From assembly GCA_051027215.1 (NCBI GenBank), contig JBPCXR010000262.1:1-64000 (forward strand): a DNA stretch of 64,000 nt, in the 5' to 3' direction. Both the position numbers and the translations under genes were made by a program. The stretch comes from CALHVX01 sp051027215 (GTDB lineage Bacteria > Pseudomonadota > Gammaproteobacteria > Pseudomonadales > Azotimanducaceae). How positions within the stretch are numbered: the stretch's first letter is position 1; each line of letters opens with the position of its first letter. The notes beneath the pieces are model-generated. The model had not been told where the DNA came from and ran no database searches. It worked only from the letters and a program-made list of their open reading frames with translations. Below, piece by piece: positions 27,410 to 36,246 of the stretch.

Positions 27410-27823
27410 ATGATTACCGTCATTCGCTGGCTGCTCGTGCCACTCAGCGTTGCCCTGGTCGCTCCAGCAACCGTGGCACTGGGACAAAAAGTCATCGGCC
27501 TCGCCGACCAGCGCTGCGCCCCCGAGCATCTGATTGGTGGTGCCTGTGTTGAGTCTTGGCATACCGGAACAGTGGAACTGGTGATCTACATCGGCTGCCT
27601 CATCCTGGCCGTAGGCGTGACTCTGCTGCCAGCAAGCATCGCTCCGGCCGGTAAGCGCCTGGTCGCAAGCATTGGTTATCTGTTGTTGCTCGGAGCTTTT
27701 GTCACAGGCTACGTCTTCACCCGTTGGCCGGAGTTTTTCACCCCCGCCGCAGTCGCCGCCGTTGCCGGTGCATTGGCTGTAGCTTGGGTATTTGTAAGGA
27801 GTCGTCGTGATCGAAGCGCGTAG
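27410..27823 (+). CDS. Small four-helix membrane protein of unknown function
   Basis: 137 residues with four hydrophobic segments (about 5-25, 50-73, 82-102 and 110-127) and two cysteines in a short loop (QRCAPEHLIGGACVES). I do not recognise the family. The stop lies within the first codons of the next gene (17-nt overlap), so the two are probably cotranslated. Confidence 0.6.
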   Translation: MITVIRWLLVPLSVALVAPATVALGQKVIGLADQRCAPEHLIGGACVESWHTGTVELVIYIGCLILAVGVTLLPASIAPAGKRLVASIGYLLLLGAFVTGYVFTRWPEFFTPAAVAAVAGALAVAWVFVRSRRDRSA

Positions 27824-28673
27824 CGTCATCGTTGCCTTCAGTGTCGTCATCAGTTTATCGCTAGCTAGCATGTGCCTTGCAGAAGAAATTCCCCGTCGCG
27901 CTGACGGCAAGCCGGATTTCAACGGCGTTTGGCAGGTGCTCAATCGCGCCAATGACAACCTGCTCTCCCATGACGCGCAGGCGGCTCGGTCCATGCAACC
28001 TGGGCCCTTCGGACCCGTTCCGGCGGAAGAAGTGGTCGCTTTGGGCGCAGTGGGCGCCGTTCCTCCCGGACTTGGTGTCGTCGATGGCGATGCGATCCCC
28101 TACCTACCTGCAGCGCGCGCCAAGCAGCAGGAGAACCAGCAGAACTGGCTTAGCGCAGATCCGGAAGTGAAGTGCTATTTGCCCGGCGTACCGCGCGCCA
28201 CCTATCTGCCCCATCCTTTTCAGATCTTTCATAGCGACAGCGCCTTCTTCATCGCCTATGAATATGCTGGCGCTACGCGAAATTTCTTTCTCACGGACCC
28301 CGGCGAAGCCCCCGTTGACTCATGGATGGGGCAATCCGTGGCTCGTTGGGACGGCGACACGCTGGTGGTCACCGTGACCGGTTTGAATGATCAAACCTGG
28401 TTCGACCGCGCCGGCAACTACCATAGCGACGCGCTGAAGGTAACCGAGCGATACAGCATGGAAAACGCGCACGTCATGCAATATGAAGCCACGATTGAAG
28501 ACCCTAATGTATTTGCTAAACCCTGGACGCTGCGCATGCCAGTTTATCGCCGGGTAGGTCCAGACGCCCGACTGCAGCAGTTCAAATGCGTGCCTTTCGT
28601 TGAGGAGTTGCTGTATGGGCACCTACGCAAAGAACCCATAAATCCAGACAGAGCAAAGCAAAATGATGAATAG
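27807..28673 (+). CDS. Secreted protein of unknown function, tandem copy 1
   Basis: 288 residues. A signal peptide ends near ASMCLAEE, followed by GKPDFNGVWQV and a domain containing CYLPGVPRATYLPHPFQI, WMGQSVARWDGDTLVVTVTG and HSDALKVTERY. The same landmarks recur in the next gene, so the two are paralogues. They belong to a secreted protein type frequent in marine gammaproteobacteria and acidobacteria, with no role I can name. The GTG start has AAGGAG 5 nt before it. It may bind a ligand or work with secreted oxidative enzymes (inference only). Confidence 0.7.
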   Translation: MIEARSVIVAFSVVISLSLASMCLAEEIPRRADGKPDFNGVWQVLNRANDNLLSHDAQAARSMQPGPFGPVPAEEVVALGAVGAVPPGLGVVDGDAIPYLPAARAKQQENQQNWLSADPEVKCYLPGVPRATYLPHPFQIFHSDSAFFIAYEYAGATRNFFLTDPGEAPVDSWMGQSVARWDGDTLVVTVTGLNDQTWFDRAGNYHSDALKVTERYSMENAHVMQYEATIEDPNVFAKPWTLRMPVYRRVGPDARLQQFKCVPFVEELLYGHLRKEPINPDRAKQNDE

Positions 28674-29658
28674 CAAAAGTTGCGGTACCCTGAGCTTAGT
28701 CATGCTGCTGAGCGTTTTACCAATGGCGAGCGTTCTTGCACAACAATGGCAGATGCCGAGAACACCCCAGGGTGATCCAGACCTGCAAGGCCTCTGGACC
28801 AACGCCACCATCACCACCCTTGAACGCCCAGCTCAATTTGATGAACTCGTGATCTCCACAGAAGCTGCGCAACGGTGGGAACGCAGCATGTCGGAAACCT
28901 TCGCTGCAATAGATGAGCTACCCGAGGAAGGGCTAGAAGTTGGTGGTAATGTCGGCGGCTATAATTCCTTTTGGATGGATCCTGGCACCCGAGCTTTGCG
29001 CGTGGGCGACGAAGTTCGCACGAGCATCATCACAGAGCCCGCCGACGGCAAGCTACCGCTGCGCCTGGGGGCTAGAACCAAGTTGGGTGCGTTCCTGATG
29101 CGCATTCAAGGCGCATTCGACGGTCCTGAGCAACGGCCGCTGGGCGAGCGCTGCATTGTGGGTTTTGGTTCTACGGGCGGCCCACCGATGCTACCCGTGC
29201 TGTACAACAACAACTATCAGTTCGTGCAATCCCCAGGGCACGTCATGATTCTGGTAGAGATGAATCACGATGCACGCATCATCCGACTCGATTCCGAGCA
29301 CTTACCAGACCACGTTCGCCCATGGCTGGGAGATTCCATCGGCCGCTGGGAAGATGACACGTTGGTGGTCGAAACCAGCAACTTTCATCCTGGTCAGAGT
29401 TTTCGCGCGGCCATTAAACATCAGTTCTACCTAACCAAGGACGCTGTTGTGACCGAGTGGTTTCGGCGCGTCAGCGACACAGAAATCCTCTACCGCTTCG
29501 AGGTCAATGATCCCGGTGCCTATCACTCGAACTGGGTTGGCGAGCAAACCCTGCGCGCCACTGAAGGTCCGATTTACGAATATGCCTGTCATGAAGCCAA
29601 CTACGCCATGCGCGGCATATTGGCTGGTGCGCGCTTAGCGGAAGCCGAGGCAGAGTAA
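28663..29658 (+). CDS. Secreted protein of unknown function, tandem copy 2
   Basis: 331 residues with a signal peptide ending near ASVLAQQ. The landmarks of the preceding gene recur: GDPDLQGLWTN, GERCIVGFGSTGGPPMLP, WLGDSIGRWEDDTLVVETSNF and VVTEWFRRV. It overlaps the preceding gene by 11 nt, consistent with cotranslation of two paired periplasmic proteins. The paralogues differ mainly in the N-terminal third. Function unknown. Confidence 0.7.
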   Translation: MMNSKSCGTLSLVMLLSVLPMASVLAQQWQMPRTPQGDPDLQGLWTNATITTLERPAQFDELVISTEAAQRWERSMSETFAAIDELPEEGLEVGGNVGGYNSFWMDPGTRALRVGDEVRTSIITEPADGKLPLRLGARTKLGAFLMRIQGAFDGPEQRPLGERCIVGFGSTGGPPMLPVLYNNNYQFVQSPGHVMILVEMNHDARIIRLDSEHLPDHVRPWLGDSIGRWEDDTLVVETSNFHPGQSFRAAIKHQFYLTKDAVVTEWFRRVSDTEILYRFEVNDPGAYHSNWVGEQTLRATEGPIYEYACHEANYAMRGILAGARLAEAEAE

Positions 29659-29776
29659 TCCCGCAAGCGACTTTGTCCGGAATGCGCCCAGGCAAGATTA
29701 TTTTCATCTTTGCCGATTGATTCCTACTGGCTGTACCGTCCAACGGTTACTGAATACCAGCAGGAGTAGCACAACA

Positions 29777-30616
29777 ATGAGAGTTCAGCCATCTATCGCG
29801 CGCCTTTTTGGCGTAGCGTTGTTTAGCGTCGCCTGGCTTTGCAATCCAGCCTGGGCTGCACCCGTACTGCCCGCCTTTGCCGATGCCACTTTCACCGGCC
29901 AAGCCCCCGACAATCCCTACTTTCCCATGACCAATTCGGCCACGAGTCTGTTTAGTGGCAGCTTTTTCGACGATGATGGAGAACTGGCCACCGAGAGTTT
30001 TGAGCTAACCAATATCGGACTGGGGCGGGTCTTACTCGGTGTGCAGACGTTCACCCAACAAGACCTGGCGTATGAGGATGGCTTGCTGGTGGAAGCCACT
30101 TCCGACTATTACGCCCAGGACACCGACGGCAACGTCTGGTACTTCGGCGAAGACGTGGTGAACTATGTCTACGATGATGACGACGAACTCATCGAAACCA
30201 ACAATTCCAGCGCCTGGCTGGCCGGTGAAAACGGCGCCGAGCCCGGCTACATCATGCCCGTGGATCTCACGGTGGGTTTTGAGTACTTTCAAGAGTCAGC
30301 GCCGAACGATGACGCTATCGATCAAGCAATGATCTGGGCAGTAAACCAAACGGTGGTATTAGACATCGGTACGTTCGATAACGTCCTGCAGATATTCGAA
30401 ACCAATCCGCTGGAGCCAGACTCTCGGGAGTTCAAATACTACGCGCCGGGCGTTGGCTTGATCCTGGTGGAGGAAGATTTGGACGAAGACTTCGCCAACC
30501 CAGAGCTAAGCGTTGCGCTGCAGACTGCAGCAGTGCCGGAACCCGACACCTTGCCGCTGATCGGCCTTGGGGTGCTGTGTGCCTACTGGACGCGGCGCCG
30601 CGCGAACCGCCGATGA
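29777..30616 (+). CDS. PEP-CTERM sorting-signal protein
   Basis: 279 residues from the ATG preceded by AGGAG. A signal peptide covers about 1-27 (ending NPAWAA). The mature part is acidic and Asp/Glu-rich. The C-terminus carries the exosortase signal: VPEPDTLPLIGLGVL, then a hydrophobic span and RRRANRR. Such proteins are processed by an exosortase and displayed or released, often with exopolysaccharide. No exosortase gene is in the window. An upstream in-frame ATG adds 20 residues without a ribosome-binding site. Confidence 0.85.
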   Translation: MRVQPSIARLFGVALFSVAWLCNPAWAAPVLPAFADATFTGQAPDNPYFPMTNSATSLFSGSFFDDDGELATESFELTNIGLGRVLLGVQTFTQQDLAYEDGLLVEATSDYYAQDTDGNVWYFGEDVVNYVYDDDDELIETNNSSAWLAGENGAEPGYIMPVDLTVGFEYFQESAPNDDAIDQAMIWAVNQTVVLDIGTFDNVLQIFETNPLEPDSREFKYYAPGVGLILVEEDLDEDFANPELSVALQTAAVPEPDTLPLIGLGVLCAYWTRRRANRR

Positions 30617-30714
30617 TCTAACTTCGCAGGGACGAGTTGACTTTCCGTCGAGCATCGGTGAGCGTCTGATATTCACCTTCCCGCGTCTCATCAACGCCGT
30701 CCAGGAACGTCAAC

Positions 30715-32100
30715 TTGCCGGAAAATTCGCCGACCCTAACTAAGGCCCTCGGTTTTCGCGATACTGTGGCTCTAGCCTTTGGCTCCATGGTGGGCTGGAG
30801 CTGGGTCATACTGTCCGGCCAATGGTTGAGCACTGCGGGTTTGCTAGGAGCGCTGCTGGCCTTCGCAACGGGAGGCGCCATCATTGCGCTGATCGCCTTA
30901 ACTTACGCGGAGCTGGCGTCAGCTATGCCAGTAACGGGTGGTGAACATGCTTACAGCAAACGCGCCTTCGGTCGGCATACGTCGTTCTTATGTACCTGGG
31001 CCATCACCTTCGGCTACGTCAGCGTTGCCGCCTTCGAAGCCGTTGCCCTACCCACCGTCCTGTCTGGATTCGTCGAACTAAAAGGGCCAGTGCTTTGGGA
31101 AATCGCCGGTTGGGAAGTGCACTTGCTGTGGGCATTAACCGGTGTCGTCGGTGCGATCCTAATGACTGTGATCAACTGCCTGGGCGTTCGCCCTGCAGCT
31201 CTGCTGCAGTTCGTTCTGGTCTGCGCAATGTTGGCCGCAGGCCTGTACCTCATCGCCGGCGCAACGCTACAGCCGGCGTCGCTGCCCAGCGCTACTGCAC
31301 ACAACGACTCTGAGCTGACGCTGGCAGGCTTTGCATCGGTACTGATCATGGTGCCATTTTTGTTCGTCGGTTTTGATGTGATTCCACAAACCGCAGGTGA
31401 GTCGCGCATGGCGCATCGACGATTGGGTAGCGCGCTGCTTGCCGCTGTGGGACTCACGACAATTTGGTACATCCTAATTGTTTGGGCGGTATCGGTTGCT
31501 TACCCAAACCCGGTAGACAGCGGCGATCTTCCTACGGCTACTGCCGCTGAGAAACTCTGGCACAGCCCATGGGCTTACCGATTGCTCCTGCTAGCAGGCC
31601 TTGCAGGCATCATCTCCAGTTGGAACGGCTTCATCGTTGGCGGCTCCCGCGCCATATACGCCATGGCCGCGGACGGTATGCTGCCGAGATGGCTCAGTGC
31701 CATCCACCCTCGCTACGGCACACCCTACCGAGCAATCATGCTGATTGGACTGATTTCTGCACTTGCACCCTGGTTCGGCCGGCCTTTGCTCGTTTGGCTG
31801 GTCAATGCCGGTGGCCTCGGTGTCGTGCTCGCCTATCTATTGGTTGCCGCTGCCTTTTTGCAACTGCGTCGTCAAGAACCGGAAATGCCTAGGCCTTATG
31901 TTGTGCCTGTCGGAAGCTTGGTCGGGTGTAGCGCGCTGCTGCTGAGCCTAAGTTTGGCAGCACTCTACCTCCCAGGCAGCCCAGCTGCACTACAGCAGCC
32001 CGAATGGCTGTTGCTTGTGCTCTGGTTTGGTCTAGGCGCGTTACTCTATCGCTCGCAGCAGGACCCCCAAGCGAACAACCCTCATTCAGCGCGAACGTAA
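30715..32100 (+). CDS. APC-superfamily amino-acid/amine permease
   Basis: 461 residues with 12 predicted helices. The first contains GFRDTVALAFGSMVGWSWVI, the consensus unwound helix 1 of APC transporters. ELASAMPVTGGEHAYSKRAFG follows, as does GLISALAPWFGRPLLVWLVN later on. Uptake of an amino acid or amine by proton symport is likely. It begins at TTG, with AGGA 8-9 nt upstream; no nearby ATG is in frame. It overlaps the convergent amidohydrolase gene by 19 nt at the 3' ends. Confidence 0.86.
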   Translation: MPENSPTLTKALGFRDTVALAFGSMVGWSWVILSGQWLSTAGLLGALLAFATGGAIIALIALTYAELASAMPVTGGEHAYSKRAFGRHTSFLCTWAITFGYVSVAAFEAVALPTVLSGFVELKGPVLWEIAGWEVHLLWALTGVVGAILMTVINCLGVRPAALLQFVLVCAMLAAGLYLIAGATLQPASLPSATAHNDSELTLAGFASVLIMVPFLFVGFDVIPQTAGESRMAHRRLGSALLAAVGLTTIWYILIVWAVSVAYPNPVDSGDLPTATAAEKLWHSPWAYRLLLLAGLAGIISSWNGFIVGGSRAIYAMAADGMLPRWLSAIHPRYGTPYRAIMLIGLISALAPWFGRPLLVWLVNAGGLGVVLAYLLVAAAFLQLRRQEPEMPRPYVVPVGSLVGCSALLLSLSLAALYLPGSPAALQQPEWLLLVLWFGLGALLYRSQQDPQANNPHSART

Positions 32101-33734
32101 ACTCGTCGGCCACCAAGCCAAGTCTGCAGCACGCGCAAGGTCTTTAGCTGCGCTTCTGACACACTCATCGGGTTAGCTTCGAGAATCACAAAGTCAGCGA
32201 ATTTACCGACTTCGAGGCTGCCCTTGTCTCGCTCTTCGAAGGTCAGCAGCGCACCGTTCAACGTATAGCCCTGTATCGCCTCGGCGACGCTGAGCGCTTC
32301 ATCGGCAGCGTACACCGTGCCAGAGGCACCCTTTCGCGAAACCGCAGCGTAAATTCCCAGCATTGGCCCCATAGGCAATATGTCACTCGATAGTGCTAGG
32401 TGTACTCCGTGATCCATGGGGGACCGAAGGGGGTTGTTGGTCGACAATCGTTCACCGTCGAGGTAATCACGATAACGACCTTCTAAGGTATAGGTAAAAT
32501 TCGGCTGCTGAGTAATGTGAATCTCATGCGAGGCCATGCTCCGCATGGTGTCGGCGCTAGGCATTATCGTAAAGTGATTCAAATAGTGCCGATGATCAGA
32601 CCGCGGATATTGCTCAATGATCTGACTCAATTGGGCAACGCTCAGTTCAATCGCTGCGTCGCCGATAGCGTGTAGGCCCAACTGCCAGCCCGCTCGATGT
32701 GCGTCCTCAAACAGCCGGGCAAAGTCTGCCTCCGGTTGGGTCAAACTGCCACGATAGCTCGACTCGCCCTTGTAAGGCTCTTTGGTGTAGGCAGCCGGGC
32801 CAGTAAAACCGCCATCGACAAAAACCTTCACCGCTCCAATACGGAAGTGTTCATCACCAGTGCCAGAGCGCTTGCCCTCGGAACTCAATGCTTGGGCATG
32901 CTCCCAACTCACTTGCATTGCAGCTCGAGGCAATTGCCCCCGATACGACGAGTAAAGTTCTTCCCAACGCTCAAACTTTTGGGGATCTGACATTGCTTGA
33001 ACAATCGAGGTTATACCCAATGAAAACTGGGCCTGGAGATTCGTCAGCAGACTCGCCCGAACCTCGCTCGCTTCAGCTTCAGGTACCAGGTCCAAGAGCA
33101 GATCCTGACGTTCTCGGATGATACCGGTTAGCGTGCCATCAGCCTCACGCTCCAACATTCCCTGATCGGGATCAGGCGAGACCGCCGTCAGCCCTGCTGC
33201 AATGAGCGCTGCACTATTAGCCACCGCGCTGTGTGCACCCGCGCGGGTTAGAACCACCGGATGATCTGGCGCGGCATGATCTAGGTCAGCACGATTGGGT
33301 TTGCGGCCTTCGGTTAACGAGTCCTCCGACCATCCGTAACCGGTAATCCATTCACCCTTCGCTAACGCAGCAGCTTTTGTTGCAACCGCCGCTTGCATCT
33401 GTTCGATGGAGCCAACCTCAGTCAGATCAATATAGCGCTCGGGTTGGCCTTCGATGTGGGTGTGAGTGTCGATGAACCCCGGCAGCATGGTCGCGCCTTG
33501 CAAATCAACAGTTTGCTTGGGGCGCAGAGCGCGAGTTTGATCGTCACCTACTGCAACGATTCGCTCGCCCGTTACTGCTAGAGAATTGGCGACACTGAAC
33601 TTGGCATCTGCCGTAATAATCGTGCCGTTGAAGTACAGAATATCGACGGATTCTGAGGGCGCGCTACTGCACCCCCACAGTCCTATCAGCAGCAGCGCAG
33701 TTCCGGACCAAGCGATCCGTTTGCTCAACTTCAA
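32082..33734 (-). CDS. YtcJ-like amidohydrolase lipoprotein
   Basis: 550 residues. A lipoprotein signal with lipobox GLWGCSS precedes an amidohydrolase domain of the YtcJ group: DTHTHIE (first metal-binding HxH), QLGLHAIGDAAIE, HFTIMPSADTMRSM and ALSSDILPMG. It would hydrolyse an amide or imide bond. Most YtcJ relatives are cytoplasmic, so attachment to the cell envelope is notable. It begins at TTG with GAGG 8 nt upstream, as no ATG is available. It converges with the APC permease, which could take up a product (inference). Confidence 0.87.
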   Translation of the reverse strand: MKLSKRIAWSGTALLLIGLWGCSSAPSESVDILYFNGTIITADAKFSVANSLAVTGERIVAVGDDQTRALRPKQTVDLQGATMLPGFIDTHTHIEGQPERYIDLTEVGSIEQMQAAVATKAAALAKGEWITGYGWSEDSLTEGRKPNRADLDHAAPDHPVVLTRAGAHSAVANSAALIAAGLTAVSPDPDQGMLEREADGTLTGIIRERQDLLLDLVPEAEASEVRASLLTNLQAQFSLGITSIVQAMSDPQKFERWEELYSSYRGQLPRAAMQVSWEHAQALSSEGKRSGTGDEHFRIGAVKVFVDGGFTGPAAYTKEPYKGESSYRGSLTQPEADFARLFEDAHRAGWQLGLHAIGDAAIELSVAQLSQIIEQYPRSDHRHYLNHFTIMPSADTMRSMASHEIHITQQPNFTYTLEGRYRDYLDGERLSTNNPLRSPMDHGVHLALSSDILPMGPMLGIYAAVSRKGASGTVYAADEALSVAEAIQGYTLNGALLTFEERDKGSLEVGKFADFVILEANPMSVSEAQLKTLRVLQTWLGGRRVYVRAE

Positions 33735-33784
33735 TATGCCTACCTCAACAGCAGATCGATGAGCCGCTTAAGAAGCGCCAGCCT

Positions 33785-34999
33785 CTACGAGCCTGTCGGC
33801 ACTTCATTAAACGGAATGCCCTTGTCCATGCGCGGCTCCTGGGGTAATCCCAAGACCCGTTCAGCAATGATATTGGCCATGATTTCGTCCGTGCCACCGG
33901 CAATACGCAATCCAGGAATGGCCATATAGGTGTCTTGGAACAAGCTGCCGAAGTTGTCGTCGAACGCCTTGTCTCTAACAATGCCTTCTTGCTCGAGCAA
34001 ATCGATCGCGAACGATGCCATGTCTTGAGACTTGACTGCACCAACCAACTTGCCAATGGAGTTTTCTGGCCCTGGAATATCACCACGAGACAGCGCCGAC
34101 AGTGTGCGATACGCGGTGAATTTAAGGCCCGCTTCCTGCACGTACCAACTCGCTAGCTTGGACCGCACAGCGCCGTCTTCGATGGCAAGCTTATCGCCGA
34201 TGAAAACGGACTCCGCCAGCTCTTTGACTCGCCCGTAGCTCACGCCACCGCCGCCAGCGCCAATGCTTGCGCGCTCATTCATTAGGGTGGTCAGCGACAC
34301 TTGCCAGCCCTGACCGATAGCGCCCAAGCGCTGACTGTCGGGGATGCGCACGTCGGTAAAATACACTTCGTTAAAGTTGGCATCACCGGAGAGCTGACGG
34401 ATGGGGTTCATCTCTATGCCCGGGCTCTTCATGTCGACATAGAAATAGGTTAAGCCCTTGTGTTTGGGCACATTCGGATCAGTGCGCACTACGAGAATGC
34501 CCCAATCTGAATAGTGAGCACCGGACGTCCAGATCTTCTGGCCGTTGATGACCCATTCGTCGCCATCTTTCTCTGCCTTGGTGCGCAAGGCAGCCAAGTC
34601 CGAACCACCTGCGGGCTCGCTGAACAGCTGACACCAAATGTCTTCACCGCTGGCTAGGCGCGGTATGAATCGGCTTTGATCTTCTTCAGTTGCCCAGGTC
34701 ATAAGGGTGGGTGCAGCCATGCCTTGGCCAATGGAGAACATCCCGGTGTCCGGCGCCGATATTTTTGCTTCTTCCTGATTCAAGATAACCTGCTGAATCG
34801 CACTGGCATCCCGACCACCATATTCTTTGGGCCAACGGATGCAGGCCCAGCCGGCGTCGGCTTTGCGCTTCTGCCACAGCTTACCCCGTGCCATGCCGTC
34901 TAAATCTTTCAGATCTTTCTTTGTAGGCACATTGGCTTTGAGCCACTTGCGCGCTTCTTTACGAAAGTCCGCTTCTGCTTTGCTGTCTTCAAAATCCAT
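33785..34999 (-). CDS. Acyl-CoA dehydrogenase, large subunit of a pair
   Basis: 404 residues of the ACAD fold. LFSEPAGGSDLAALRTKAEKDG is the FAD/substrate loop, INGQKIWTSGAHYSDW the central strand domain, and AGGTDEIMANIIAERVLGLP the C-terminal segment. The ATG has AAGGAG 6 nt upstream, so a longer frame is not used. It lies 10 nt after a shorter ACAD gene. In steroid and branched-chain catabolism such adjacent pairs form alpha2-beta2 enzymes, in which each subunit supplies part of the active site. That is inferred here. It introduces a 2,3 double bond into an acyl-CoA. Confidence 0.88.
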   Translation of the reverse strand: MDFEDSKAEADFRKEARKWLKANVPTKKDLKDLDGMARGKLWQKRKADAGWACIRWPKEYGGRDASAIQQVILNQEEAKISAPDTGMFSIGQGMAAPTLMTWATEEDQSRFIPRLASGEDIWCQLFSEPAGGSDLAALRTKAEKDGDEWVINGQKIWTSGAHYSDWGILVVRTDPNVPKHKGLTYFYVDMKSPGIEMNPIRQLSGDANFNEVYFTDVRIPDSQRLGAIGQGWQVSLTTLMNERASIGAGGGGVSYGRVKELAESVFIGDKLAIEDGAVRSKLASWYVQEAGLKFTAYRTLSALSRGDIPGPENSIGKLVGAVKSQDMASFAIDLLEQEGIVRDKAFDDNFGSLFQDTYMAIPGLRIAGGTDEIMANIIAERVLGLPQEPRMDKGIPFNEVPTGS

Positions 35000-35009
35000 G
35001 CTCGACTCC

Positions 35010-36128
35010 TTAGGCTGCACGCCCTTGTTCAGTGGCGGCAATCAGTTTTTCTTGCCAGGCAATCTCACTGCCGATATTCACTGCAAGGAGCTTCGAGCGG
35101 CGATAGTAAAACTGACAATCGAATTCCCAGGTGTAGCCCATACCACCATGGGTTTGAATGTTCTCTTTCGAGGCGTAGTAGTAAGCCTGGCTGCTGCCGA
35201 CCCTGGCGGTAGCAGCCGCCAGCGGCAGCTCCGTAGCATTGGTGTTTAGCGCCCAAGCCCCGTAGTAGGCGTTGCTGCGCGCTAACGTGTTCTTGACGTA
35301 CATATCTGCCAGTTTGTGTTTGATGGCCTGGTAGGAGGCAATCGGCCGGCCGAAGGCATAACGACCCATGGCGTATTCCTTGGCCATTTCCAAGCAGGCC
35401 TCACTCCCACCCAACTGTTCCCAGGCAACCAGTACGGCAGCCCGATCCAGCAATTTCTGCAGCATTGACCAACCCTGACCGCGTCGACCCAACAGTTCTG
35501 CGGAAGCCTGATCAAAGGTGACGTGAGCATGGGGGCGAGTTGGATCCACGGTAGCCACGGGTTCGATGCCAACGCCGCTTTGATCGAGTGGAACCAGGTA
35601 CAGTGAAGCACCGTCGCCACTCTTATCTGCAGCAACCACGATTACCAACTGTGCGATCTCTGCATCCGCCACAACTGGCTTGGTGCCTGTTATGGTATCC
35701 CGCGTCACCTTAGTTTCGAGACGTTCAGCGCTCTGCTGCCCACCACCTTCGGCATAGGCAAAGGTAGCGATGATCTCCCCTGCAGCCAGCTTGGGTAGCC
35801 AAGTGTCTTTCTGACTTTTACTACCTGCCATGAGCAACGCTTCGGTGGCGAGGTATACGGAGGATGAAAACGGTACCGGTGCGCAAGCACGGCCCAATTC
35901 TTCAGCAATGACCACCAATTCCAGATAAGACAAACCGATGCCGCCAAAGTCCTCAGGGATCACGGTCGCGGTCCAGCCCATCTCAGCCATGGTCCGCCAC
36001 AGATCAGCTGCGTATTGTTCATCGGTGTCTAGCACTCGCCGCACAACAGCGGGTGGACAGTGATCGGTGAGCAGGTTGCGGGCCTGATCCCGGAGCATCA
36101 TCTGCTCTTCAGCGAACTCAAAGTTCAT
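35010..36128 (-). CDS. Acyl-CoA dehydrogenase, small subunit of a pair
   Basis: 372 residues. MNFEFAEEQMMLRDQARNLL opens an ACAD. PEDFGGIGLSYLELVVIAEELG and the C-terminal QTHGGMGYTWEFDCQFYYRRSK are typical of FadE-type members used with a partner. The middle domain is more divergent than in the following gene, as in the non-catalytic-like half of heteromeric ACADs. AGGA precedes the ATG. The two genes are 10 nt apart and must be cotranscribed. Confidence 0.88.
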   Translation of the reverse strand: MNFEFAEEQMMLRDQARNLLTDHCPPAVVRRVLDTDEQYAADLWRTMAEMGWTATVIPEDFGGIGLSYLELVVIAEELGRACAPVPFSSSVYLATEALLMAGSKSQKDTWLPKLAAGEIIATFAYAEGGGQQSAERLETKVTRDTITGTKPVVADAEIAQLVIVVAADKSGDGASLYLVPLDQSGVGIEPVATVDPTRPHAHVTFDQASAELLGRRGQGWSMLQKLLDRAAVLVAWEQLGGSEACLEMAKEYAMGRYAFGRPIASYQAIKHKLADMYVKNTLARSNAYYGAWALNTNATELPLAAATARVGSSQAYYYASKENIQTHGGMGYTWEFDCQFYYRRSKLLAVNIGSEIAWQEKLIAATEQGRAA

Positions 36129-36136
36129 AGGTTTTC

Positions 36137-36229
36137 CTAGGGTGGTGCATATTCAGCGCTCCATAATACCGCCCACACTAAGGTAAAAAGAAGAGCAATA
36201 GCAGCACAAAGAAAGCGCAGCAGGCGCAT
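36137..36229 (-). CDS. Possible 30-residue hydrophobic peptide
   Basis: A very short frame with one strong hydrophobic segment (LLRFLCAAIALLFTLVWAVLW) lies between the TPR gene and the ACAD pair, 17 nt after the TPR stop. It would be a single-pass membrane peptide. There is no good ribosome-binding site, so it may not be translated. Confidence 0.2.
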   Translation of the reverse strand: MRLLRFLCAAIALLFTLVWAVLWSAEYAPP

Positions 36230-36246
36230 GTTGCCAGATCGATTCC

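Noticed and set aside
27128..27994. A 288-residue minus-strand frame across mscS and the next genes
   Set aside because: It covers three credible plus-strand genes and shows no domain.
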